Source: Asterella californica
Taxonomy: Eukaryota > Streptophyta > Marchantiopsida > Marchantiales > Aytoniaceae
Length of the DNA stretch: 64,000 nucleotides
Reading direction: 5' to 3'
NCBI GenBank assembly: GCA_036924285.1
Contig: JAYKYS010000002.1
Location: 5,084,001 to 5,148,000, forward strand
Shown: in pieces, positions 1 through 10,260 of the stretch
Position numbering within the stretch: the stretch's first letter is position 1
How the letters are laid out: each line of letters starts with the position of its first letter
Program-made: the position numbers and the translations under genes
The notes under the pieces: model-generated
Told to the model about the DNA's origin: nothing
What the model saw: the letters and a program-made list of their open reading frames with translations, nothing else
Database searches by the model: none

Positions 1-159
1 CCGGGCAGCAGAAGATACAAAACTACTGAGTATCGCAGCAAGAATTTTCTGTGATTGATCCTTCGATCCAGTAGATCAAAGAAAATAATATCGCAATATT
101 CTTCTGTTTAGATGAAGGAACGACACAGGATCGGTAGCACACATGGCGGCTCTAGAAGC

Positions 160-309
160 TCACAGCAAGTAGTGTGCCAAGCCCTTCACGTGCTCTTCAG
201 TGAAGACTTCATACTGAACTTCCTTGCACAAACGAGAATCGCCCTCCACGAATGCATGCCACTCCGTGCAACCTTGACACTTGCAATCTAAAGATCCTCC
301 AGTACCGAC
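160..309 (-). CDS. Possible terminal exon of an unrecognised gene
   Basis: On the minus strand an acceptor-like CTCCCAG ends at 310-311. It is followed by an open frame of 49 codons to a TGA at 160-162. The peptide is cysteine-rich near its start (C-K-C-Q-G-C-T-E-W-H) and then acidic, and it reads like real protein rather than shadow sequence. A second coding-looking stretch lies upstream on the same strand at about 403-545 and contains an S-G-I-C-T-C-G motif. I could not find a donor that joins the two in frame. No family is recognised. It could be the 3' end of a host gene that continues to higher coordinates, or a decayed fragment. Confidence 0.3.
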   Translation of the reverse strand, partial: VGTGGSLDCKCQGCTEWHAFVEGDSRLCKEVQYEVFTEEHVKGLAHYLL

Positions 310-1168
310 CTGGGAGCATTAAGGGCAGGAGGAGAAAAAGGTCAGCTTTACTGCTGGATATAGCTCACTTTCAGCTAGCCGCGCTTTAATCCTCTTATTA
401 ATTTACGCCCGCCATCTTCTCTCGTCAAACAAACCGCAAGTACAGATGCCGGAGACAATCAACCCGTCAGGGTCTTCAAATATCACGGACCAAGATTGCT
501 TTGAGGAGTTCCCTGTTCGCAAGGTCCGCGCCATTTGATCTCGTTCTTTGTATCCTTTTGACTGTTCTAAATGATTCGTTTTGCGCTTGAGGGTGCTATG
601 CATGCAGCTTGGCGGCCAAGATGGATTGTGATGGATGGGAACGGCAGACAGGGAAGCGGCATTACCTGCGGATTGCAAGTCCCAGATGTGGAGAAAAGGG
701 AGAAGCGTTGCACAATCTCATTGAATGATGGCAAAGGCAGCCATTCCTGCACTTCCTTGTCCGCTGCACTCATGCCGCTGGCCTCTCCTCCTTCCTACTG
801 AAAACCAAGCTCTCGATCGATGTGTACGCCTCAGGACGTATACCCTCAATAACTCCCCAGTAAGCACAACACTATACTGTTTTTACTCTCCACATAACCT
901 ACAATTCTCGCACCTCAGCCATTTGGAGCCTAAGTCCGATCTAACCTTCAATTGCCTACGGTTATGAAGTCATCACGCCCAGCCTAAGTTTAGCTGCTGT
1001 TAAATGTAGACGCGAATCTAGCAAGATCACGGCCTTAGTCTGTCTGGTTCGTACAATCTGCAAAGTCCTCCACTCCAGCGCCTAAAGGCCCTGAATACAG
1101 TATACGTATCGTCATCCCCATTCCATCCCCCAGAAAATTGCTTGATCACACCCCCAGTACGTTCCTTG
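310..1168. other. Sequence without a recognised gene
   Basis: Short overlapping open frames exist on both strands at 403-800, but none shows a recognisable family. The last part, up to 1173, is weakly similar to the reverse complement of 23620-23700. That match becomes strong at 1132-1173, the flank of element A. Confidence 0.4.
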
Positions 1169-1173
1169 TGCTT
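1169..1173. repeat. 5-bp target-site duplication of element A (left)
   Basis: TGCTT lies immediately outside the LTR that starts at 1174. The same five bases follow the other LTR at 12211-12215. A 5 bp duplication is normal for LTR retrotransposons and shows that the two LTRs belong to one insertion. Confidence 0.85.
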
Positions 1174-2109
1174 TGTAACGTTCGGCCGCATATCATGGAA
1201 TCGAGTTTTCCGTCTCTAGCCAATGAATCTCCGAACGTGAAGCTCCCTGAAGACTTGTGTACTATATTTGTATCTCCAGATCCAGTTCGTTAAACTTTTC
1301 GCTAATGAACACCAAGGATTGGATAACCGTCGGACGGATTTAGAATAACCAACTAGTCCTTAGCAGGTCTCTAGTACTAATCTCAGGTTTCAGAACACAA
1401 TGGAAAGTATTATGGGTCTGGGTTGGATAAAATTGAGGCAGCGCTTCCGCTACTGGTGATCAAGTCGGAACGCAATAATCCCTGCAGAACTACAGCCAGG
1501 ACTAGGAAGCCTAGTGGATGCTAGGAAGTAGGAAGACAAAGTAATTACACTGAAATAGAGTCAACTCCACACCAGACGCTTCAATCCAGCTTTGGCACTC
1601 AATCCAAGCTCACTTATCATATAACAAAGTCAATCACAGGCTCATATACATTACATGACGTTTTCTTGCTGACGAGGTCCCGACAAGCTCTTGGACTAGT
1701 AATTCTTCACTCTGAACGGCCCCTGATTTTCCACTCAAAGACTAAATCTCGAATTAACGATATCACTCACACTGGAATACCTCTGGTAATCTCAGCTTGC
1801 AACTATTGATCAACTGTCTGCTCTCTGGGTAATCTGGTCTAGGTTTCTAGTCTCCAATCTACACATGCCACTCTCCTGGATATTGTATACAGTCTTTGCT
1901 CAATTCCTCTGCCAACCACCAACCTTCCTGCTCAGTCTCTCTGCCAGCCAGAGACCCATCAAAACTCAAGTCAAAAAGTGAAAAGTTACAATGGGCGTTG
2001 TTAGGGTTCGCAATCCATTAACTAGTCTCTTCATGCTCTTCCATGTGACCTCGTAGCCGTCACGCGAAGTTATCTAATCACAGCCCTTTTAATAGTAAAC
2101 GGCGTTACA
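1174..2109 (-). repeat. Element A 3' LTR (in coding orientation)
   Basis: 936 bp, with TGTAACG at one edge and CGTTACA at the other (a 7 bp terminal inverted repeat). It matches 11256-12210 along its full length. It lacks a roughly 20 bp CTCTGC-rich stretch that the other copy has near 12000-12020. The inner edge on the coding strand is preceded by GTTGGGGCAAT (complement of 2110-2120), a weak candidate polypurine tract. Confidence 0.93.
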
Positions 2110-2510
2110 ATTGCCCCAACTAACAAAAAGCAGTTCTTCCACTGAACTGCGATACCTGCAATACCACGTTAGGAACAACATTTCTTCAAATCTAGAGGAA
2201 CATTACCCCATCCAGGATAAGGTTAAGCTCTTTCTCAGAGCTATGCTCCATCACCGAGCATTCATTGAAGCTTTCGGGTGAGACAGAACCCTAGCTTCCA
2301 GGTGGTGAACTCGTCAGTTTCTTTTTATCCACCTCCTTACTATGATACATCATAGTAGCGTTAGTGTAAACCTGATTGACATCCGACAGTCATAAGAAGT
2401 CAGCAGACCACAACTCCACCTTTAGACGAGCAGATTGGCCAGATCTACTCGGTTCCAATGTCCTTGAAGGGCCTTTTGCATGACTCTTCTGACTCGATTC
2501 AATCCACCGC

Positions 2511-4046
2511 TTAGCTGGAAGAAACCACTGCGGACTGTCGTCTCACAAAATATCTACGCAGTGGTTCTTGGAACTTGTACAATGCTAGATCATCTAGGTA
2601 CTCCCAGGCTTCACTTACCAATCCCGGAACCTTACCTGTCCAACGACATAGGTATTGAGTAACGGGTTCTCCAGCTCCATCTGGATTCGGTGATGCTCGA
2701 TGATCTACTATCTCAATCAACTCAAGATCATCAGCTCTTGGTAATGCTTCTAACACTGGATGCCATTTCTGATATCTTTCTGGCAACGACTCTAGTTCTT
2801 CACGAAACATCTTCAAGTTAGAAACATGAATGATGGGATGATAATGCTTCATACTAGCTGAAAAACGTAACTTATAGGTCACAGGACCTAACTTCTTCTC
2901 GATCAGAAACGGTCCTGCCCACTTTGGAAGAAGCTTCTTGACTAAGTCCACCCCTGCTGGGATTCTGAAGTTCTTGGTTCTCAACCAGACCCTCTGTCCT
3001 TCTTCGAACTGTACGCCTTGTCTACCACTGTTTGCATACTTTGTACCGTTGTTGTGCCTTCTTCATGTGTTTCTTGACTTCTTGAAACACAGTACCCTCA
3101 ACACGTATGAAAGTCTCTAGATCTGGAGGATCGTTGTTCGACCTTCCTGTGTTTTCATACCCCTTGGTAGCTAAAGCTATAGGAGTCCAAGGTGCATGAG
3201 AGCCCCGATAAACCACTTCAAATGGTTTAAATCCTGTACTCGAGTGCTTGGTGTTGTTATATGTAAACTCCACCAAGTCCAAGTGCTCGCTCCAATCACT
3301 CTGATCTCGCATGATATAGTTTTTCAACCCTTGCTCCACTATCTGTATTGTCTTTTCCGTTTGACCATCAATTTCAAGATGATAAGAGGAACTGAACTTG
3401 AGGGTAGTTTCGAGTCTTCGAAACAAACCTTTCCAGAACTCAGCCACAAACCTCCTATCCAAATCTGAAACTATGTCTTTAGGCATCCCATGATACTTAA
3501 AAACATATCGAATGAACAGCTCAACGGCACCCTTTGACGTCACTGCTTTCCTACAAGGGATGAGGTGAGCTTGTTTGCTGAAACGATCTATAACAACTAG
3601 TAGAGCATCAAAACCTCCTGATTGGAGGATTATGCACGGGTAAACCTGTGCATAAGTCCATACTTATGCTCTCCCAAGGCCCATCAGGTATTGGCAATGA
3701 CCTCAGCAACCCTGCAGGTCTCCTTCGCTCCGTTCGTTGTTGTTGACATGTCAAACAAGTCTGCACATACTTGACTACATCCTCCAACATGGACGGCCAA
3801 TAGAACTGCTCTTTAACTCGTTGCAACGTTCTATTCTGTCCTTCATGTCCAGCCAGTTCACAATCATGACATTCTTGCATGACTAGTGTCCTTAGAGCTC
3901 CAGCTGGAACATAGACCTTGGTTTGCTTATAAAACCAAAGGCCATTGCGAAATGAGAGATTACGTACAAATGGATCTCTCACTTGTTGGCTGGTCCAACG
4001 TTGAGCCTGAGGATCGTTTGGCAATGCTTGTCTGATTCGATCCAAA
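2511..4046 (-). pseudogene. Element A integrase with chromodomain-like C terminus (broken)
   Basis: The first part (about 3608-4045) holds the zinc-binding H-H-C-C region, seen as H-D-C-E-L-A-G-H and later C-L-T-C. It then reads S-M-D-L-C-T-G, which supplies the first catalytic Asp. A frameshift near 3610-3625 moves the frame. The core then continues (3022-3600) with D-R-F-S-K, I-V-S-D-L-D and D-G-Q-T-E-K, so the D, D and E positions are recognisable. A second frameshift near 3040 leads to the C-terminal frame 2511-2984. That frame ends with a degenerate chromodomain-like stretch (Y-L-C-R-W-T-G, then W-E-Y-L-D-D). An enzyme of this kind inserts the cDNA; this copy cannot make one product. The chromodomain-like tail is why the element is placed near chromoviruses, and that assignment is an inference. 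Confidence 0.85.
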
Positions 4047-5655
4047 GCTCTTCACTTGTGTCCTGAGTTGTTAACGCCTGGACACGTCTGCTTAACACAT
4101 CCGCTGGAGTATTTTCCTTCCCTTTTTGATATCGTCATTCGATATCAAAACGTGCAAGTTCCACTTGCCATCTCTGCTGTTTGCGAGACAAACGAGGTTT
4201 ACTCTGAAAGTATGTATTACCCTCGCAGTCCGTCACAACAGTAACCTTGCTTGGTAACAAATAATGCTCCCAACGCTTCAGACAATGCACAACTGCAAAA
4301 ATTTCTTGTTCATGAGCAGGCCATTTTGCTTCTGTTTCTGAAAACTTGTGACTTTCGTAAGCCACTGGATGCTTTCCTTGCATCAACACGCCTCCAATGG
4401 CCCATTGAGAAGCATCTGTGTGAACTTCGAAAGGTTCTCCCATCTTTGGAAGAGCTAGCACGGGCATCTCTGTCAGTGCTTGTTTCAACTCTTGAAACGT
4501 TCTTTCAGCTGTTGGATTCCAAACAACCTTGGAAGCCTTGCGCAATAAACCAAACAAAGGTGCGGCTTTATGCGCAAACTGATAAATAAAGCGCCGAAAG
4601 TATGTAGCTAATCCAAGAAAAGATCTGAGCTCATGAACACTCTCAGGTCTCTTCCATTCAACAATGGCTCGAATCTTAGCCCTGTTATGATGAATACCTT
4701 ACGCATCGGTCAAGCATCCTAGAAACACCACACTCTCTTGTCCAAAAGAACACTTGCTCTTCTTGAGGTAGAGTTGATGTTCTTCCAGGCGCTTAAACAC
4801 TGTTTCAACATCTGCTAGATGTTGATCCCAAGTGGATGAGAAGATGATAATATCATCTAAGTACAAGATAACGCTCTCATCCAAGAGATCTCTGAAGATC
4901 TCATTCATCAACCTGCAAAAAGTACTAGGTGCATTGGACAATCCAAATGGCAACACTGTATACTCAAACAAGCCATACCTCGTCCTTACAGCCGTCTTTT
5001 CTTCATCACCTTCTTTGATTCGAGTTTGATGATATCCAGAACGAAGATCTAACTTGGTGAAGTACCTTCCTGTGGTCAACCGATCAGTGGTTTCATCCAT
5101 GAGAGGAAGAGGGTACTTGTTCTTGACAGTAACTTTATTGAGTGCACGATAGTCCGCACACATGCGAATACCACCGTCTTTCTTGGTCACGAATAACACC
5201 GGGGCAACATAAGGTGATATACTGGGCCGTAAGATACCCTGAGCTACCAACTCTTTCAACTGAGTCTTAAGCTCTATGAGCTCATCAAACGACATACGTC
5301 TTGATGACACTGCAATAGGTGTAGCCCCAGGAACCAGATCAATAGCATGATCCAAGGCTCTCCTCGGAGGAAGTCCTGTTGGTAACTGGTACGGCATTAT
5401 GTGAGAATATCTCTCAATCAATGCTTGCATATCAGGATGTATGAGAAGAGCAACAACCCGTTCTTCCTCATCCGTCTCCACCTTGGGCTTAGACATCATT
5501 GCAACCCAAGCTTCGTCTACTGACTTGATCTGCTTTCCAAACTGTCTGGCTGTGCAGATCTGAAATGCCACCTTGGCTCGTTGGAACTTTCGAGCAGCAT
5601 GGTTTGGCTCCTTGGGTCTCTCTTTGATGATCAAAGGATGTGGTTGACCCAAGCC
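4047..5655 (-). pseudogene. Element A reverse transcriptase and RNase H (broken)
   Basis: The RT frame (4699-5652) contains P-Y-V-A-P-V-L-F-V-T-K-K-D-G, R-M-C-A-D-Y-R-A-L-N, T-K-L-D-L-R-S-G-Y-H and the catalytic box Y-L-D-D, all standard for Ty3/gypsy. A TAA at 4699-4701 interrupts the connection to RNase H. RNase H (4135-4557) is seen from H-T-D-A-S-Q-W-A-I-G-G-V-L onward and ends at a TGA near 4132-4134. After that the frame continues with K-G-K-E-N-T-P-A-D-V-L-S-R. A one-base frameshift near 4045 separates it from integrase. Family knowledge: RT and RNase H copy the element RNA into DNA. The stop codons show that this copy is dead. Confidence 0.9.
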
Positions 5656-6384
5656 TCATCGATCCATGACTACGACGTTCCCTTCTTGCACATCTAGCTT
5701 TGCCTTGGTCTCTTGTAACCAAGACCATGACAAGATATCCTCCATCGTGTCACCTAAGCTCATAACTAAAAACTCATGCTTCCCAGTTACCCCTCCAACA
5801 GTAATAGGACCACTCATGAGCTTTTTTGTAACGGTTGTGCTGCCTTGCACAAACCTTATCAACAATGGGCTCATGATCTTGATTCTAGTCACCCCCAAGG
5901 TCTTGACTAGTTTTTCATCCAAGAGATTCACATCTGCTCTAGTATCAATAAGCAAACAACACCGGTGGTTTCCTATTTTCACTTCAATCCACGGCAGAAA
6001 ATCCCCATGTTCTACCAAATGCTCACCAGCACATACCTCTGCTTCGGTAGTCGTCTCAACTGGTTCTTCAACACTGGTTGTCTCTTCAGCTATCAACCCA
6101 CGAACGTTGCTCGCTGTTGAACGTTGAGGACACTCACGAGCGATGTGATCATCTCGTCCGCATCGAAAACAGATGATCGTCCTTGAAGGTGTAGCACTGC
6201 TAGCTCCACTGCTCTTGGCACCTGAAGTCGAAGCTTGGTTGGATCCTGCATTGGATGCATAAGATCCTGTAGGTCGTGTCTGAGTGGGATCACGAGTGAC
6301 TCCTCGATGCTGAGAGCCACGAAGAAATCCTCTTCCAGATGCACCAAATCTTCCACCACCACGTTGTCGTGATGTGAATCATTT
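5656..6384 (-). pseudogene. Element A gag zinc knuckle and aspartic protease (broken)
   Basis: The frame begins in a Gly/Arg/Ser-rich linker (R-Q-R-G-G-G-R-F-G). It passes through a CCHC knuckle C-F-R-C-G-R-D-D-H-I-A-R-E-C (CX2CX4HX4C) near 6130-6170 and continues into the protease. The protease active site is expected as D-T-G but reads L-L-I-D-T-R-A-D, so the essential Gly is Arg in this copy. A TGA at 5656-5658 separates protease from RT. The upstream side, near 6385, is where element B interrupts gag. Confidence 0.85.
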
Positions 6385-6403
6385 GACATAGTAAATGATT
6401 CAC
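6374..6403. repeat. 11-bp inverted repeat at the left edge of element B
   Basis: GTGAATCATTT and AAATGATTCAC are perfect reverse complements separated by 8 bases. This sits where A's gag frame ends and B begins, so it may be a junction product rather than an element end. Confidence 0.5.
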
Positions 6404-7901
6404 TTATCACTGCTGTCGCGTTACTTAGCGCATGTTATTTCTACTCCGACACTTGACGTTTAGTAGTCTTAGAAGTTAGCTTTGTACTATTCTTAGTCTT
6501 TTATGCTTATGGTTGACACCTTTTGCATATGGTGTTAACTCTGTCAAATATTTTGGATCCTAGTAGGTTGGTAGTATGACATTTATCTTGTTCAAGCATT
6601 CGTACGCTTGTGCAAGTAAATTCATACTTATCTATGATACTCAATGTACATGACTTAGATTTACCATGTAGATAGGGGTTTGAAATCATGGGTTGTACTT
6701 ACTTGTCGTCCATGCACGCTTTCTAGCTGATTTAAGTTATTTTTCGGGGCTGCGTGTCGTTTTAGGTAGTTTAAGTTTTACGCTGGCACTCTAGGGAGCT
6801 TGACGTGGTAGCCTATGAGTAAAACTAAGTTGTCACGTGGTTTAGGGTACTAAAGGACAACCAAGTGGAGCTATGAACTCCCATTGGTCTATTTTTGTCT
6901 TTTGTTAAACTCTAAATTTAGAAACAGAGCTCTAGAGTGGAGTTCGAGCAATTTGTGAGGGTACTGCGAAATCTGAGAGCACAGGGAGATAGAGCTCGTC
7001 GAGCCAAGCACTGTCAGCGAAAAGTTTGATCGATTTGGAGCAATAAACAAGGAGTTATGGCTGATTGAAGTTCGATTTGTGTCAGAATTGAAGCACTTCT
7101 GTTCAATTTGGGGTTTTGAGTGTCATTTGCAGCAGAATCGTGGAAATCGCTTCAAAACTTCGTGGCTGTGTTCACTGTCAGCAGGGCTACGACTGTCTCC
7201 AAATTTTCATGTCAATTGAGTCAGTGAGTAATTCAGGGCGACCGCTGAAGTAGAGGGGGTCCAAAAAGCTCTCAATCTGGAGCAGCAACTTCAGAGAGCG
7301 AGATCTGGAGTTCTGTGTGGAATCAGGAGGCCCAACTTCACAGGAGTGTTCAGCAAGCTGTGTACTGCAAATCCTGTAAGAAACTTTGAAATTGATCGAG
7401 CCAATCCCCTGTTCTAGGTCGAAATAGCTGTCTGGGTACCAGAAACTGCCGTAATTTCTCTACTCAGAAAGTTTCTGTTCATATCTTAGTGCTCTGAATT
7501 GATCTGAAGCTGAAATTTCGTATGTGTATCCAGTAGAACCTCATTTACATGTAGGAGGAGTTCTGAGGTCTGAACCTTCACATATTTCTCAATCTTGAGT
7601 GTCAAAGTTCGCCATCTGATCTTATCATTGCTAGTTAAGCTTGAACTTTGCTTCCTGAACTTATCAGAAGAGCCTGGAGACTTATATGAGTGTTTTCAGT
7701 ATCACCTTGAGACCTGAAGCCTATCCTGTGAGTAAACCAGCCACAGCCAGGAGCCCTACGCTTCCCTGAGTAGATTGCACACAGCCTTCAAGCTCATATC
7801 ATAGCCAGAAGGTTCGCCCTTCCCAGGAAGACTCTTGGTGCTTCCACTAAGAGCTCTTGGGGTGATTGATTGAGAAGGTTGAGTTGCTACAAGGAGAAGA
7901 G
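6404..7901 (+). other. Leader or LTR-like non-coding part of element B
   Basis: There is no coding frame on the plus strand. The stretch contains two pieces that recur in the scar at the other end of B: a purine tract ending GAGGGGGTCCAA at 7246-7264 and a 33 bp piece at 7803-7835. A complete LTR cannot be defined because no second copy is present. Confidence 0.5.
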
Positions 7902-8753
7902 ATGGATCGCAAGAGCGGAGCTGCTGCTGCTGCCTCTGGGGCTGGAGCATCAACGTCTACTACTGCACCGTCAACTACACCTGCGTCTTCTACAGCGACA
8001 CCTGCATCTGGTCTGGACACGGCTGAGATCTTGAAGACGCTTGCGGCCCTGGTCCAACAGCATCCGATCGTTGGAGGGGGTGAGTTAAAATCCACTAAGG
8101 CTTTGCAAGCGATAGTGAATAGGTGTGGAAGGTTTGAAGGTAGAGATATTTCTAGATATATGCGTGAGTATAGAGGAGAGATGGAGTTGGTTAGGGTTAC
8201 TGATGCTGAAATGATAGCAAGTTTTGAGTTAGCTGTCATTCCTGAGTTGCGGGACCAAGTTAGGGATGTACAGAGAAGAAATCTTGGAATCTGGATGAGT
8301 TTTGAGCGATCTCTTCGAGAGGAGTTTCTTGAGGAGGATTCAGAGAGAGTTACTAGAAGGACATTTCTAGATTGGGTTGAGCAGCAACCTGGTCGTATTA
8401 TGAGCCTGAGTGAGTTGTTGAGAGAGTTTGATCGGAGATACCGACAACTTTCAACTCTAGAGCGAATCACCCTAGATGCTAGGAAAACAGAGCTTTTCCT
8501 GCAGGCTACCGATGATGCTACGGCAGATCGGTTATGTTTTATGTTGGCCGATCGATCTACTGAGGGAGGTGTTACTATGGATTGGGGGAGAGTTGAGGAT
8601 GCTGTGGCTGTACTGACAAGGCAGAGTAGGGGAAGAGTAGCTGTGGGAGGACGTCCGCTTGCAGAAGTGGTCACTCCACCTTATGCTGCTCCTCAGTACA
8701 GTAACCTTTGGCCCCTGCTCCCAGACCTGTTGTCCCAGCTGCAGTTCCTTTGA
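7902..8753 (+). CDS. Element B Gag, N-terminal part
   Basis: I chose the ATG at 7902 (M-D-R-K-S-G-A-A) because it is the first ATG of the frame and lies just after the leader. The frame gives 283 residues. It opens with a low-complexity Ala/Ser/Thr region. An alpha-helical, charged gag core follows (about residues 50-250) with blocks such as R-D-I-S-R-Y-M-R-E-Y and L-D-A-R-K-T-E-L-F-L-Q-A. The same blocks occur in the element C gag (Y-K-T-E-L-F-L-Q-T), which supports homology. The frame ends by shifting, within 8695-8753, into the next one; the two were probably one continuous gag. Known role of Gag: packaging the element RNA into particles. Confidence 0.75.
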   Translation: MDRKSGAAAAASGAGASTSTTAPSTTPASSTATPASGLDTAEILKTLAALVQQHPIVGGGELKSTKALQAIVNRCGRFEGRDISRYMREYRGEMELVRVTDAEMIASFELAVIPELRDQVRDVQRRNLGIWMSFERSLREEFLEEDSERVTRRTFLDWVEQQPGRIMSLSELLREFDRRYRQLSTLERITLDARKTELFLQATDDATADRLCFMLADRSTEGGVTMDWGRVEDAVAVLTRQSRGRVAVGGRPLAEVVTPPYAAPQYSNLWPLLPDLLSQLQFL

Positions 8754-10189
8754 TGCCAGTTGTGCCAGCTCCAGCACAAAGGGCACCTGTTCAGAGACCT
8801 GCGGAGAACCATGGTCAACAGAATCAGATTGAAGACCTGATTCGGCAGATGCGAGAGCTGAAGGTAGAGCTAGCTGGATTGCAGAGAGAGCAGCCACCGG
8901 CGCCTGCTGCTGCACGTCCAGGAGGTGCTCCTGTCCGTAGGTGTATTTGGTGTGACAGTCCTGATCACTTCCGAGGAGACTGTCAAGAGCTCACAGCTGC
9001 TTTGCGAGATGGTGTGGTTCGCTATCAGAACGGTAGGCTGCACCTTTCTTCTACTGGAGAGCCGTTGAGCACGCAGTTTGGGCGAGGAGGCATGAGGAGT
9101 CTACCTCAGATTGCTGCGGCGGCAACTGTACATGCATTGATGGCACCACCGGTAAATCCTGATGTATATGCTGGACATATTGAGGTTTCTTCTAGTCCTA
9201 CGTTGCTAGATAGGACTGCTGAGAAGAGTATTGCCCCCGTTCCTTCTGAAGTACTGAAGAGGGGAGCCGAGTCTATTCGTAGGGTCACAGGATGGGGAGA
9301 TCCTGTAGATGCTGCTTCTATCAGAGCATTCTTGGATGTAGATAGACACGTTCATTGGCAAGATGCTTCTGTGGAGGAGAAGAGGCGGCGAGAAGCCTCT
9401 GAACTTGATACTGGAGTTCCTGAGGAGATTGGGGATAGACGGAGAGTCACAAGGAGACGAGCGGCTCTTCTTGAAGACATCCCGTCTACTTCTGCAGCTC
9501 CTCCACCTGCGCCAGGTCCTATGGAGGATGTGCAGAGATCCCAGCAGGAGCCAACGACTGCTGGTAGGTGGTTTACTGCCCAAGAGAAGGGGAAGGGACC
9601 GGCTTACAAGTTGGCAGCTGATATTGAAACTTCTACTGATCTGAAGAGTATCTTGGAGCAGAGGATACTGGATGCGCGAATCGAGTTTTCTCTTCGAGAA
9701 GTTCTTGGTATTGCAAAGAGGGAGTTTCACGAACTGATCATCGACATCATCAAGCGCAAGAGACAGGTGATGTCCGAGCAGGTAGAGAGTCAGATGATAG
9801 ATGTAGTAGGAGCTTCTCTGAATGATGCAGAGTTTGGAAAGGTGCATTTTCAGGAAGCTGATGACAAGAGATACCAGCAAGAAGCGTTGGTTGCTGGTAC
9901 CGACACTATTGAGTTCAACGATGAGGAAGCTGGTGAGGAGAGTCCAGCTAGTGAAAGCGATTTCAGAAAGAGACATTGGGCTCGTGCCACAACTGCTACG
10001 CGAGTTCGTCTTGGAAGTTTGGTTGAACCTGTTGCTGCTTTAGTTGATCACGGATCTGAGATCAAAATCATGTCACGGGAGGTGTACGAGAGGGGTCAGT
10101 GGCCTATCGAGCTAAACCATGGTTGGGTGTTACGTGCTGCGAACAACCAGAAAGGTGAGCTATACGGCGCTTGTCCTAACGTGAAGTAG
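8708..10189 (+). CDS. Element B Gag C-terminal part with zinc knuckle and protease-like domain
   Basis: The frame overlaps the end of the preceding one and gives about 490 residues, joined to it through a single frameshift near 8700. It starts with a Pro/Ala/Val-rich linker and a short coiled coil (I-E-D-L-I-R-Q-M-R-E-L-K). A zinc knuckle of the form C-I-W-C-D-S-P-D-H-F-R-G-D-C follows at about residues 79-92. A long charged region leads to a protease-like segment at the end: A-A-L-V-D-H-G-S-E-I-K-I-M-S, then H-G-W-V-L-R-A-A-N-N. The D-H-G triad replaces the usual D-T/S-G. Protein sequences with this arrangement occur in gypsy-like elements of some mosses and fungi, as I recall the family. 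The frame is cut at 10189 just before the scar at 10182-10260. Confidence 0.75.
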   Translation: MAPAPRPVVPAAVPLMPVVPAPAQRAPVQRPAENHGQQNQIEDLIRQMRELKVELAGLQREQPPAPAAARPGGAPVRRCIWCDSPDHFRGDCQELTAALRDGVVRYQNGRLHLSSTGEPLSTQFGRGGMRSLPQIAAAATVHALMAPPVNPDVYAGHIEVSSSPTLLDRTAEKSIAPVPSEVLKRGAESIRRVTGWGDPVDAASIRAFLDVDRHVHWQDASVEEKRRREASELDTGVPEEIGDRRRVTRRRAALLEDIPSTSAAPPPAPGPMEDVQRSQQEPTTAGRWFTAQEKGKGPAYKLAADIETSTDLKSILEQRILDARIEFSLREVLGIAKREFHELIIDIIKRKRQVMSEQVESQMIDVVGASLNDAEFGKVHFQEADDKRYQQEALVAGTDTIEFNDEEAGEESPASESDFRKRHWARATTATRVRLGSLVEPVAALVDHGSEIKIMSREVYERGQWPIELNHGWVLRAANNQKGELYGACPNVK

Positions 10190-10260
10190 AGGGGGTCCAA
10201 GTATACGGCGCTTGTCTTAACAGCTAGAAGGTTCGCCCTTCCCAGGAAGACTCTCAATCC
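10182..10260 (+). repeat. Patchwork scar made of copies of nearby sequence
   Basis: Three consecutive blocks copy local sequence. 10182-10200 equals 7246-7264 (19 of 19 bases). 10202-10221 matches 10161-10180 (19 of 20). 10222-10254 matches 7803-7835 (32 of 33). A shorter match follows (10251-10259 with 7269-7277). This is the pattern of templated filler DNA at a repaired break, or of template switching during reverse transcription. It forms the right end of element B. Confidence 0.75.

Larger units (their letters stand above)
6381..10255 (+). mobile_element. Element B: gag/protease-only retroelement nested in element A
   Basis: Opposite in orientation to A and lying inside A's gag. It has about 1.5 kb of non-coding leader (possibly LTR-derived), then a long gag and an aspartic-protease-like domain, and no RT, RNase H or integrase. 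No second LTR copy is visible, so it is 3'-truncated or rearranged. The edges are approximate. A tentative 5 bp duplication is GAATC (6376-6380) and CAATC (10256-10260). Its reading frames are nearly intact while A's are full of stops, so B inserted later. Its gag is clearly homologous to that of element C at 19201-20615. Confidence 0.7.

Noticed and set aside
7847..8674. 275-codon open frame antisense to the element B gag
   Set aside because: It is a shadow of the gag frame, Ser/Thr-rich with no domain.
9206..9976. 256-codon open frame antisense to the element B gag C-terminal part
   Set aside because: Same reason: the sense strand carries the zinc knuckle and protease-like motif.
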